Assembly: GCA_052168355.1 (NCBI GenBank) | Contig: JBQLZQ010000022.1 | Location: 22,497 to 86,496 of the forward strand | Direction of reading: 5' to 3' | Length of the DNA: 64,000 nucleotides | DNA from: JBQLZQ01 sp052168355 | GTDB taxonomy: Bacteria > Pseudomonadota > Alphaproteobacteria > DSM-16000 > Inquilinaceae | Shown: positions 33,430-41,382 of the stretch, in pieces | How positions within the stretch are numbered: position 1 is the stretch's first letter | Layout of the letters: the number at the start of each line of letters is the position of its first letter | Translations under genes and position numbers: made by a program | The notes under the pieces: model-generated | The model's input: only the letters and a program-made list of their open reading frames with translations | Told to the model about the DNA's origin: nothing | Databases searched by the model: none

Positions 33430-34731
33430 ATGATCAAGCGTATCCTTATGGCCGGCGCCGCCATGGCCGTCACCGCCGGCGCGGCCCATGGCCAAACAGA
33501 GACCACCCTGTGGCACGCCATGGGTGGAGCGCTGGGCGAGGCCGTCAACGCCATCGCAACAGACTACAACGCCGCCCAGGATCAGTGCTCCCTGGCGCCG
33601 ATCTACAAGGGCACCTACGAGGAAACGATGACGGCGGGGATCGCGGCGTTCCGGGCCGGCGAACAGCCGCACATCATCCAGATCTTCGATGCCGGCGCCG
33701 CCACCATCATCAATGCCAAGGGCGCGACCTACCCGGTCTCCGATCTGATGCCCGAGCACGGCGTGGCGTTCGACGGGGATGACTATATTTCCGGCGTGCG
33801 GAACTTCTACGCCGACCAGAACGGCAACATGATCGGCATGCCGTTCAATTCCTCCACCCCCATCCTGTACTACAACGTCGCCGCCCTCGAGGCCGCCGGT
33901 GTCGAGCCGCCGACGACCTGGGAAGAGTTCGAGACCATGGCGCCAAGGCTAAAGGAAGCCGGGTTCGTGCCGCTGGCACAGTCGCACCTGCCCTGGATCT
34001 TCTCGGAAAACTTCCATTCCCGGCACAACATTCCCCTGTCCGACGCCAGCAACGGCTTCGAGGGCATGCCGACCCAGATCAACTACAACAACGACGATCT
34101 GAAGTTTCATTTCTCCAAGCTTAAGGAATGGAAGGACGACGGGCTGTTCGGGTTCTACGGCACTGCCTGGAGCGATAACGAATCGGCCTTCACCAACGGC
34201 GAGGTCGCCATGTGGCTTGGCTCTTCGGGATCCTTCGGCGGTCTCAAACAGACGGCAGATTTCGAATTTTCGACCACCTATCTGCCCTACTGGGAGCAGG
34301 TGACGGCCGAACCGACCAACACCTTCATCGGCGGGGCCGCGCTGTTCGCCTTCAACGGCCACGAAGACGCCGACTATGCCTGCGTCGCCAGCTTCTTCGA
34401 GCACCTGACCCTGCCCGAGACGCAGGTCAAGTGGCACAAGGATACCGGCTATGTGCCGATCACCCTGGCCGCCTACGAGCTGGCCAGGGAACAGGGTTAT
34501 TACGAGGAGGAGCCGGCGGCCGAGACCGGCATCCGGCAGCTCAATCTGGACGGCGGCGAATGGTCGAAGGGCTATCGCCTGGGTTTCTACGTCCAGATCC
34601 GCGAGATCATGAACCAGCAGTACGAAAAGCTGCTCAACGGCGACGTCTCCGTCGACGAGGCGTTCCAGACCATCGAGACGGAAAGCAACACGCTGCTCGA
34701 CCGGTTCCGCCGGACGATGGGCGAATCCTGA
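33430..34731 (+). CDS. ugpB: Glycerol-3-phosphate ABC transporter binding protein UgpB
   Basis: A 433-residue type 2 periplasmic binding protein with a Sec signal (MIKRILMAGAAMAVTAGAAHG). Typical UgpB segments are LWHAMGGALGEAVNAIATDYN, YKGTYEETMTAGIAAFRAGEQPHIIQIFDAG, MPFNSSTPILYYN and MWLGSSGSFGG. It captures sn-glycerol 3-phosphate or glycerophosphodiesters, a source of phosphate and carbon. The full set ugpBAEC follows. No ugpQ phosphodiesterase and no obvious pho box was found. Confidence 0.93.
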   Translation: MIKRILMAGAAMAVTAGAAHGQTETTLWHAMGGALGEAVNAIATDYNAAQDQCSLAPIYKGTYEETMTAGIAAFRAGEQPHIIQIFDAGAATIINAKGATYPVSDLMPEHGVAFDGDDYISGVRNFYADQNGNMIGMPFNSSTPILYYNVAALEAAGVEPPTTWEEFETMAPRLKEAGFVPLAQSHLPWIFSENFHSRHNIPLSDASNGFEGMPTQINYNNDDLKFHFSKLKEWKDDGLFGFYGTAWSDNESAFTNGEVAMWLGSSGSFGGLKQTADFEFSTTYLPYWEQVTAEPTNTFIGGAALFAFNGHEDADYACVASFFEHLTLPETQVKWHKDTGYVPITLAAYELAREQGYYEEEPAAETGIRQLNLDGGEWSKGYRLGFYVQIREIMNQQYEKLLNGDVSVDEAFQTIETESNTLLDRFRRTMGES

Positions 34732-34770
34732 CCCGGCACGGCCCGCTGCCGGGCTTCCGGATTATCGGCA

Positions 34771-34792
34771 CGGGGCCTCGCCCGAGGCCCCG
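34771..34792 (+). promoter_or_regulatory. Stem-loop in the ugpB-ugpA gap
   Basis: CGGGGCCTC and GAGGCCCCG form a 9-base perfect stem around GCCC. No T-run follows. Between a binding-protein gene and its membrane components such hairpins often protect the upstream mRNA from 3' decay, raising binding-protein yield. Confidence 0.5.
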
Positions 34793-34830
34793 CGCCCCGT
34801 CATTCCCGCCGCGAGAATAGCTTCGTCTCC

Positions 34831-35712
34831 GTGAAACGCGCCCACTTCTCCTCGCCCGCCCTGGCCTATGCGCTGCTGCTGCCGCAGATGGCGATCATCG
34901 CCATCTTCTTTTTCTGGCCGGCGGCCCAGGCGATCTATTTCTCCTTCATGCTGGAAGACCCGTTCGGGTTTTCCAGCACCTTCGTCGGGCTGGAAAACTA
35001 CGCCAGGCTGTTCACCTCCAGCGCCTATCTTCAGTCGGCCCTGTTCACGCTGGTCTTTTCGGCCCTGATCGCGTTCTTCTCACTGGCCATCGCGCTGCTG
35101 CTGGCGGTCAAGGCCAACGCGGTGGTCCGCGGGGCCAGCACCTACAAGACGCTGCTCATGTGGGTCTATGCGGTGGCGCCGGCCGTGGCCGGGGCCATGG
35201 GCGTGTTCCTGTTCGACCGCAATTTCGGCCCGCTACACGCGTTCTTCAATCAGCTCGGCGGCGGCTTCAACCCGCAGACCGATGCGCTCGACGCCACCCT
35301 CATGCTGGCGCTGGTGGCCGTGTGGAAGCAGGTCCCGGTCAATTTCATCTTCTTCCTGTCGGGACTGCAGGGCGTGCCCAAATCGGTGCGCGAGGCCGCG
35401 GCGATCGACTGCCGCTCCGACACGCGCCGGTTCTGGACCGTGGTCTTCCCGCTGCTGGCGCCGACCTCGTTCTTCCTGCTGATCATCAACATCACCTACG
35501 CCTTTTTCGATACCTTCGGCATCGTCGACACCATGACCAGCGGCCGGCCCGGCGGTGCCACCGCCACCCTGGTCTACAAGGTCTATCAGGACGGGTTCCT
35601 GGGCGCCGACCTGGGCGGGTCGTCGGCCCAGTCGGTGGTGCTGATGATCGTCGTGCTGCTGCTGACGATGGTTCAGTTCCGGCTGATCGAAAAACGCATT
35701 CACTACAGCTAG
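34831..35712 (+). CDS. ugpA: Glycerol-3-phosphate ABC transporter permease UgpA
   Basis: A 293-residue permease with six helices, starting at GTG (VKRAHFSSPALAYALLLPQ). The coupling motif E-A-A-x3-D-x9-P is present as REAAAIDCRSDTRRFWTVVFPLLAP at about residues 190-214. It pairs with UgpE to form the channel. It is about 100 bases after ugpB, with a stem-loop between. Confidence 0.93.
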   Translation: MKRAHFSSPALAYALLLPQMAIIAIFFFWPAAQAIYFSFMLEDPFGFSSTFVGLENYARLFTSSAYLQSALFTLVFSALIAFFSLAIALLLAVKANAVVRGASTYKTLLMWVYAVAPAVAGAMGVFLFDRNFGPLHAFFNQLGGGFNPQTDALDATLMLALVAVWKQVPVNFIFFLSGLQGVPKSVREAAAIDCRSDTRRFWTVVFPLLAPTSFFLLIINITYAFFDTFGIVDTMTSGRPGGATATLVYKVYQDGFLGADLGGSSAQSVVLMIVVLLLTMVQFRLIEKRIHYS

Positions 35713-35729
35713 GGCAGGACACCATCGTC

Positions 35730-36575
35730 ATGAAGCCGGCCGTTATCGTGAACCATGCGATCCTGATCGCCGGCGCGCTGCTGATGGTCGGGCCCATCGT
35801 CGTGGTGTTCCTGTCGTCGACCCATTCCGCCACGACGATCGCGTCCGACGGTCTCCAGTTCACCTGGGGCGACGGGTTCTGGGACACCTATGTGGGGGTG
35901 CTGACCGATCGAACCGGCTTCACCGAAACCATCAGCGCCGGACGGATGCTGATCAATTCGACCATCCTGGGGCTGGGGTTTTCCATCGGCAAGATCGTCA
36001 TCGCCATGATCGCCGCCTATGCCTTGGTCTACTTTCGCATTCCCTTCGGCACGCTGATTTTCTGGCTGATCTTCTCGACCCTGCTGCTGCCGTTGGAAGT
36101 GCGCATCATCCCTTCCTACGCGGTGGTGGCGGGCATGGGGATGCTGAACAGCTATATCGGGCTGATCGTGCCGCTGATCGCATCGGCGACCGGCACCTTC
36201 TTCTTCCGTCAGTTCTTCAAATCGGTGCCCGACGAACTGCTGGAGGCCGCCCGCATCGACGGGGCCGGACCGTTCCGGTTCTTCATCGACGTTCTGCTGC
36301 CGCTGTCGCGCACCATGATCGCGGCGATCTTCATCATCATGTTCGTCTATGGCTGGAACCAGTACCTCTGGCCCCTGCTGATGACCACGGAGGAGAGGTA
36401 CTACACGATCGTCATGGGTATCAAACAGTCGCTGGGCGGGCTCGAGGTCGGGGGAATCATCCCCGACTACAACAAGTCGTTCGCCCTTTCGATCCTGGCC
36501 ATGCTGCCGCCGGTGCTGATCGTGGTGTTCTTCCAACGATGGTTCGTCCGGGGCCTGGTCGAAACGGAGAAGTAA
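35730..36575 (+). CDS. ugpE: Glycerol-3-phosphate ABC transporter permease UgpE
   Basis: A 281-residue permease, six helices, start MKPAVIVNHAILIAG. The coupling motif is LLEAARIDGAGPFRFFIDVLLPLS, at about residues 170-193. YGWNQYLWPLLMTTEERYYTI near the C-terminus is typical of this subunit. The ugpC ATG follows the stop by two bases. Confidence 0.93.
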   Translation: MKPAVIVNHAILIAGALLMVGPIVVVFLSSTHSATTIASDGLQFTWGDGFWDTYVGVLTDRTGFTETISAGRMLINSTILGLGFSIGKIVIAMIAAYALVYFRIPFGTLIFWLIFSTLLLPLEVRIIPSYAVVAGMGMLNSYIGLIVPLIASATGTFFFRQFFKSVPDELLEAARIDGAGPFRFFIDVLLPLSRTMIAAIFIIMFVYGWNQYLWPLLMTTEERYYTIVMGIKQSLGGLEVGGIIPDYNKSFALSILAMLPPVLIVVFFQRWFVRGLVETEK

Positions 36576-36577
36576 AC

Positions 36578-37663
36578 ATGGCGCGAATCATCGTCGACAA
36601 TGTGCGCAAGGTCTATCCCGGCGGCGTCGAAGCGGTCAAAGGCGTCAGCCTGGAGATCGCCGACGGCGAACTGGTGGTCCTGGTCGGCCCGTCCGGCTGC
36701 GGAAAATCGACCCTGCTGCGCATGATCGCGGGGCTGGAGGGCATCAGCGACGGCACCGTGCGGATCGGCGACCGCGTGGTCAACGATGTCGAGCCCGCCG
36801 ACCGCGACATCGCCATGGTGTTTCAGAACTATGCTCTGTATCCGCACATGACCGTGCGCAACAATCTGGCCTACGGCCTGAAAAACCGCCGCACGCCAAG
36901 GGCCGAAATCGACCGGCGCGTCAGCGACGCCGCGGCCATCCTGGATATCGAACCGCTGCTGGACCGCAAGCCCCGGGCCCTGTCGGGCGGTCAGCGTCAG
37001 CGCGTCGCCATGGGCCGCGCCATCGTCCGCGAGCCGGCGGCTTTCCTGTTCGACGAACCGCTGTCCAACCTGGACGCCAAGCTGCGGGTTCAGATGCGGA
37101 TCGAAATCCGGCGGCTGCAGCGTCGGCTGCGGACCACCAGCCTCTATGTCACCCACGACCAACTCGAAGCGATGACCCTGGCCCACCGGCTGGTGGTGCT
37201 CAACAACGGGCGCATCGAGCAGGTCGGATCCCCGATCGATGTCTATGAGCGCCCCGCTTCGGCCTTTGTCGCCGGGTTTATCGGATCGCCGTCGATGAAC
37301 CTCCTGCCCGTTCAGGCCCGGGACGGCCGGCTGCGCATGGGCGACGACAGCGACCTGGACGCCCCGGCGCCAAGGCTGAACGGCCATGGCATGCTGGGCG
37401 TGCGCCCAGAGGACGTGACCATCGCCGACAACCCCAAGCCAAACGGCGGATTGTCCGCCAGGATCATGGTCGACACGGTCGAACCCGTCGGATCGGAAAG
37501 CTTTGTTCACGGGCAGCTGGTGGGTGGCCAGACGCCGCTGATCGTCCGTGTGTCCGGCCGGTCGGAAATCAAGGTCGGCAGCACCCTGGCCCTGACCGCG
37601 CCGGCCGAAAAGCTGCACGTCTTCGACGGGTCGTCGGGGCAGCGTGTCGACCCGAATTCTTAG
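36578..37663 (+). CDS. ugpC: Glycerol-3-phosphate ABC transporter ATPase UgpC
   Basis: A 361-residue ATPase of the MalK/UgpC class. Walker A is GPSGCGKST (about 38-46), the Q-loop FQNYALYPHMTV, the signature LSGGQRQRVAMGRA, Walker B AAFLFDEPLSNLD and the H-loop YVTHDQLEAM. The C-terminal TOBE/regulatory domain (about 240-361, LGVRPEDVTIAD) closes it. It is last in ugpBAEC. Confidence 0.94.
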   Translation: MARIIVDNVRKVYPGGVEAVKGVSLEIADGELVVLVGPSGCGKSTLLRMIAGLEGISDGTVRIGDRVVNDVEPADRDIAMVFQNYALYPHMTVRNNLAYGLKNRRTPRAEIDRRVSDAAAILDIEPLLDRKPRALSGGQRQRVAMGRAIVREPAAFLFDEPLSNLDAKLRVQMRIEIRRLQRRLRTTSLYVTHDQLEAMTLAHRLVVLNNGRIEQVGSPIDVYERPASAFVAGFIGSPSMNLLPVQARDGRLRMGDDSDLDAPAPRLNGHGMLGVRPEDVTIADNPKPNGGLSARIMVDTVEPVGSESFVHGQLVGGQTPLIVRVSGRSEIKVGSTLALTAPAEKLHVFDGSSGQRVDPNS

Positions 37664-37705
37664 ACTTCTCTCTATCGATTAATCGGCGGAGCGTCTGGAC
37701 CCGGC

Positions 37706-37716
37706 TAAATCGTTTA
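37706..37716. promoter_or_regulatory. LacI-like operator candidate, second copy
   Basis: TAAATCGTTTA repeats exactly the 11-base palindromic core seen at 19175-19185. It lies 15 bases before a TTGACA element at 37731, a suitable place for a regulator of that promoter. Confidence 0.35.
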
Positions 37717-37730
37717 CATTTTTGAGTGTC

Positions 37731-37759
37731 TTGACATAATGCCGCAGCCTGGGCATTAA
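37731..37759 (+). promoter_or_regulatory. Sigma-70 promoter of the RNA candidate at 37765
   Basis: A perfect -35 hexamer TTGACA (37731-37736) is followed after 17 bases by CATTAA (37754-37759). Predicted transcription starts at about 37766, exactly where a GC hairpin begins. Confidence 0.55.
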
Positions 37760-37764
37760 CTATT

Positions 37765-37945
37765 CCGCCTGAAGGCGGCCTGAGTTTGGGGAGGAGGCGT
37801 TCGGCATCGCTTGGGACGGCCTATGCCCAACCTGACGATGCCCAAGAATAAGAAAGAAGCGCGGAGAGCGGTACAACCGTCGAAAAATGGCGTTTCGGAG
37901 GAGCATCAGCCTAAAATGACCGGCCTTCGCGGCCGGTTTTCTTTT
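37765..37945 (+). ncRNA. Candidate structured small RNA or attenuated leader upstream of the trehalose operon
   Basis: About 180 bases lie between a sigma-70-like promoter and a Rho-independent terminator. Three ordered structures are visible. The first is a 5' hairpin CCGCC-TGAA-GGCGG (37765-37778). The second is a nested stem in which GGCATCG (37803-37809) pairs with CGATGCC (37836-37842) and TTGGG (37811-37815) pairs with CCCAA (37826-37830). The third is the terminator hairpin. No convincing protein is encoded. I do not recognise it as 6S, SRP, tmRNA or RNase P. It could be a free small RNA or a premature-termination leader of the genes from 38146. Confidence 0.45.
37919..37945 (+). terminator. 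Rho-independent terminator
   Basis: ACCGGCC (37919-37925) pairs with GGCCGGT (37931-37937) around TTCGC, followed by TTTTCTTTT. It is a textbook intrinsic terminator on the plus strand. It ends the RNA candidate and lies 200 bases before the transglutaminase gene. Confidence 0.8.
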
Positions 37946-38145
37946 GCCCGGCGATCGCCTATCTTCGGATAAGTCTTCGGCATCCGGGAACCTTTGGACG
38001 TGCCGGCCATTTCCTCCCTGCCCCGACGATATGCCGACCTTCCGTTTACCGATGCAACGATAGTCAAGGCAGAGCCGAGGTCCCTCACTCTTACCGCCGC
38101 TTTTCGCCCGTGCGCGAACCGCGTCCATGATCGATCTGGTCCTCA

Positions 38146-39042
38146 ATGAGACGCCTCACCGTTACCCACGAAACGATCTATCGCTATGGCCGCCCCGTGT
38201 CGTTCGGCGAGCACCGGCTGATGTTCCGACCCCGCGACAGTCACGATCTGCGGCTCGTGGAGTCCGGCCTGGTGATCGATCCGCCAGCCAAGGTCCGCTG
38301 GTATCACGACGTCTTCGGCAATTCGATCGCCATCGCGTCCTTCGACCAGAGCGCCACCGAGTTGCGAATCCAGAGCACGATCGTGGTCGATCACTACGGC
38401 CTCACCAACCCAGTCTTCCCGATCGAGGAATATGCTCGCAATCTGCCGTTCGGTTATCAGGCCGACGAGGTGCCGGATTTGCGCGCGACGGTGGAGCGAG
38501 GCTATCCCGACCCCGGCCGCCGCGTCGATGAGTGGAGCCGGAGCTTCCTCAACGAGACCGGCCCCACCGACACCCAGCTTCTGCTGGCTCACATGACCCA
38601 GTCGATAAAGGCGAACTTCACCTATCAGGCCCGCGACCTCATGGGCACGCAGACGCCCGCGGAGACGCTCGAGCGGCGGTCCGGAACATGCCGCGACTAC
38701 GCGCTCTTGATGATGGAAGCGGCGCGCAGCATCGGACTGGCGGCGCGGTTCGTCAGCGGCTACCTTTACGATCCGGCCCTGGACAACGAGTCGGCGGGAT
38801 CGGACAGCACGATCGGCGCGGGCGCCACCCACGCCTGGGTGCAGGTCTATCTTCCCGGCGCCGGCTGGGTGGCGTTCGATCCGACCAACGGCGTTGTCGG
38901 CGACGCCAATTGCATCCGTGTCGCCGTGGCCCGCGATCCTTCTCAAGCTGTTCCCCTACAGGGATCTTTCACTGGCGATACCGGCGGTTTTGCCGATATG
39001 ACCATCAACGTCGAGGTGCGCGCCCAATATCCCGCCGGATAA
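38146..39042 (+). CDS. Transglutaminase-like cysteine protease family protein
   Basis: A 298-residue protein: an N-terminal beta region (LTVTHETIYRYGRPVSFGEHRLMFRPRDSHDL) of the bacterial transglutaminase N type, then the catalytic core. Cys is in RRSGTCRDYALLMMEAARSIG, His in GATHAWVQVYLPG and Asp in WVAFDPTNGV. There is no signal peptide, so it is cytosolic. Relatives act as proteases or peptide-bond-modifying enzymes; the substrate is unknown. It is 60 bases before glgX on the same strand and may be co-transcribed. Confidence 0.88.
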   Translation: MRRLTVTHETIYRYGRPVSFGEHRLMFRPRDSHDLRLVESGLVIDPPAKVRWYHDVFGNSIAIASFDQSATELRIQSTIVVDHYGLTNPVFPIEEYARNLPFGYQADEVPDLRATVERGYPDPGRRVDEWSRSFLNETGPTDTQLLLAHMTQSIKANFTYQARDLMGTQTPAETLERRSGTCRDYALLMMEAARSIGLAARFVSGYLYDPALDNESAGSDSTIGAGATHAWVQVYLPGAGWVAFDPTNGVVGDANCIRVAVARDPSQAVPLQGSFTGDTGGFADMTINVEVRAQYPAG

Positions 39043-39102
39043 CGATGGATCAGCCCATCGCGCCGTCCTATTTCATTAGCCGTCGACCCACGGGAACCCA
39101 TT

Positions 39103-41382
39103 ATGACCGCTTCCAAATCGATCGTGCAGCCCGGCTCCTCCTATCCGTTGGGCGCCACGTGGGATGGTGCGGGCGTCAATTTCGCCCTGTTTTCGGCCCA
39201 CGCCCATCGCGTCGAGCTGTGCCTGTTCAGCCCCGACGGCCGGCGGGAAATCGACCGTATCGAGTTGCCCGAGCACACCGACGAGATCTGGCACGGCTAT
39301 CTGCCGGAGGCCCGGCCGGGCCTGCAGTACGGCTATCGCGTTCACGGCCCCTACGATCCCCAAGTGGGCCATCGGTTCAATCCGCACAAGCTTCTGCTCG
39401 ATCCCTATGCCCGGTCCCTGACGGGGCCGTTGCGCTGGGCCGACGCCCACTTCGGCTACCGCGTCGGATCGCCTCGGGCGGACCTGTCCATGGACCGGGC
39501 GGACAACGCCCGCAGCATGCCGAAATCGACGGTGATCGATACGGCCTATAGCTGGAATGACGACCGGCCGCCCAACGTGCCCTGGGCCGATACCATCATC
39601 TACGAAACCCATCTGCGCGGGTTCACCATGCTGCACCCCGCCGTGCCGGCGCCGGTGCGGGGCACCTTCGCCGGCCTAGGGTCGGCGCCGATGGTGGACT
39701 ACGTCAAGAGCCTGGGCATCACAGCGATCGAGCTTCTGCCCATTCAGGCTTTCTTCAACGACCGGCATCTGCTGCAAAAGGGCCTGGCCAACTATTGGGG
39801 CTATAACACCATCGGCTTCTTCGCGCCCGAGCCGCGTTACCTTGTCAACGGCAGCCTGGCCGACATCAAGACGGCGGTGGCGCGGTTTCACAAGGCCGGG
39901 ATCGAGGTCATCCTGGACGTGGTCTACAATCACACCATGGAGGGCAACCATATGGGGCCGACCCTCTCCTTCCGGGGGATCGACAACGCCTCGTACTACC
40001 GGCTGGTGCCCGACCAGAAGCGCTATTACATCGACGAAACCGGCACCGGCAACACCCTAAACCTCTCTCACCCCAGGGTGCTCCAGATGGTTCTGGACAG
40101 CTTGCGCTACTGGGTCGAGGAGATGCATGTGGACGGATTCCGGTTCGACCTGAGCTCGACCCTGGGCCGGGAGCCGACCGGATTCACCCAGAACAGCGGC
40201 TTTTTCGACGCCGTGCGCCAGGATCCCGTGCTCAACCGGGTCAAGCTGATCGCCGAGCCCTGGGATGTCGGGCCCGGCGGCTATCAGCTTGGCAACCACC
40301 CGCCGGGTTGGGCCGAGTGGAACGACAGGTTCCGCGATGACGTGCGACGGTTCTGGCGGGGCGACCAGGCGATGCTGCCGGGATTGGCCGCCCGGCTCAC
40401 CGGGTCGGCCGATGTGTTCGACCGACGGGGCCGTCGCCCCTGGGCGTCGGTCAATTTCGTGGCCGCCCATGACGGGTTCACCATCAACGACGCGGTGTCC
40501 TATAACGAAAAGCACAACGATCAGAATGGCGAGGATGGCCGGGACGGCCATTCGGAGAACCTGAGTTGGAACTGCGGCGTCGAAGGCCCGACCGACGATC
40601 CCGAGATCCTGGCCCTGCGGGCCCGCCAGCGTCGCAACCTTCTGGCCACCGTCCTTCTGGCCCAGGGCACGCCGATGATCCTGGCCGGCGACGAGTTCGC
40701 GCGCACCCAGGACGGCAACAACAACGCCTATTGCCAGGACAACGAGTTGTCCTGGATCGACTGGCCGGGGATCGGCCCGGACGGCGAGGCGCTGACCGAT
40801 TTCGTGCGCCGCGTGATTGCCATCCGCCGGTCCCACCGGGTGCTGGGCCGGCCGCGATACATGCATGGCGAGGACCGCGACAACGGCTTGAAGACCGTGA
40901 CCTGGGTGACCGCCACGGGCGAGGAAAAAACGGCGGAGCAATGGCGGGACGGCAACGCCCGGTCGATTGGTATGCTGCTCGGCGGTCCGGGCGGTCCGGG
41001 CGGCAACACCTTGCTGCTGATCTTCAACGCCTATCACGACATGGTTTTGTTCGGTCTTCCCGACGTTCTCGGGGGAGACGGCTGGAGTCGCATCCTGGAT
41101 ACCCAGGACGACGGGCCGACCGACCCGTCCGAACGGTTCCCCGCCGGCAAGGCGTTCGCGGTCGCCGGCCGCTCGGTCGTGGTCTTTTCCACCACGGCCC
41201 CGGAACCCGACGATGACGAGGCCGCGGTTGAGGCGGCCGAGGATCGGCCGGCGATGGCGCCGGAACCCGAGCCCACGCCGCCGGCCGAAGCCGTGTCGGC
41301 GACCGAGACGGATCCGGCAGCCGAGGCCGACGTTCCCGACCACGAACGGGAGCCCCGAGTCCCGGTGGCGGACCCGTCATGA
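39103..41382 (+). CDS. glgX: Glycogen debranching enzyme GlgX
   Basis: A 759-residue GH13 isoamylase-type enzyme that cuts alpha-1,6 branches of glycogen limit dextrins. A CBM48 domain at the N-terminus (YPLGATWDGAGVNFALFSAHAHRVELCLF) precedes the barrel with DVVYNHTMEG, GFRFDLSSTLGRE (nucleophile Asp), LIAEPWDVG (acid Glu) and FVAAHDGFT. The last 60 or so residues are an unusual acidic Pro/Glu/Ala-rich tail without a fold. It overlaps treZ by four bases; together they form glgX-treZ-treY. Confidence 0.95.
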   Translation: MTASKSIVQPGSSYPLGATWDGAGVNFALFSAHAHRVELCLFSPDGRREIDRIELPEHTDEIWHGYLPEARPGLQYGYRVHGPYDPQVGHRFNPHKLLLDPYARSLTGPLRWADAHFGYRVGSPRADLSMDRADNARSMPKSTVIDTAYSWNDDRPPNVPWADTIIYETHLRGFTMLHPAVPAPVRGTFAGLGSAPMVDYVKSLGITAIELLPIQAFFNDRHLLQKGLANYWGYNTIGFFAPEPRYLVNGSLADIKTAVARFHKAGIEVILDVVYNHTMEGNHMGPTLSFRGIDNASYYRLVPDQKRYYIDETGTGNTLNLSHPRVLQMVLDSLRYWVEEMHVDGFRFDLSSTLGREPTGFTQNSGFFDAVRQDPVLNRVKLIAEPWDVGPGGYQLGNHPPGWAEWNDRFRDDVRRFWRGDQAMLPGLAARLTGSADVFDRRGRRPWASVNFVAAHDGFTINDAVSYNEKHNDQNGEDGRDGHSENLSWNCGVEGPTDDPEILALRARQRRNLLATVLLAQGTPMILAGDEFARTQDGNNNAYCQDNELSWIDWPGIGPDGEALTDFVRRVIAIRRSHRVLGRPRYMHGEDRDNGLKTVTWVTATGEEKTAEQWRDGNARSIGMLLGGPGGPGGNTLLLIFNAYHDMVLFGLPDVLGGDGWSRILDTQDDGPTDPSERFPAGKAFAVAGRSVVVFSTTAPEPDDDEAAVEAAEDRPAMAPEPEPTPPAEAVSATETDPAAEADVPDHEREPRVPVADPS

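Noticed and set aside
37760..38146. A 128-residue minus-strand frame across the 37.8-38.1 kb gap
   Set aside because: The composition is random, there is no ribosome site, and it runs through the promoter, stems and terminator of the RNA candidate.
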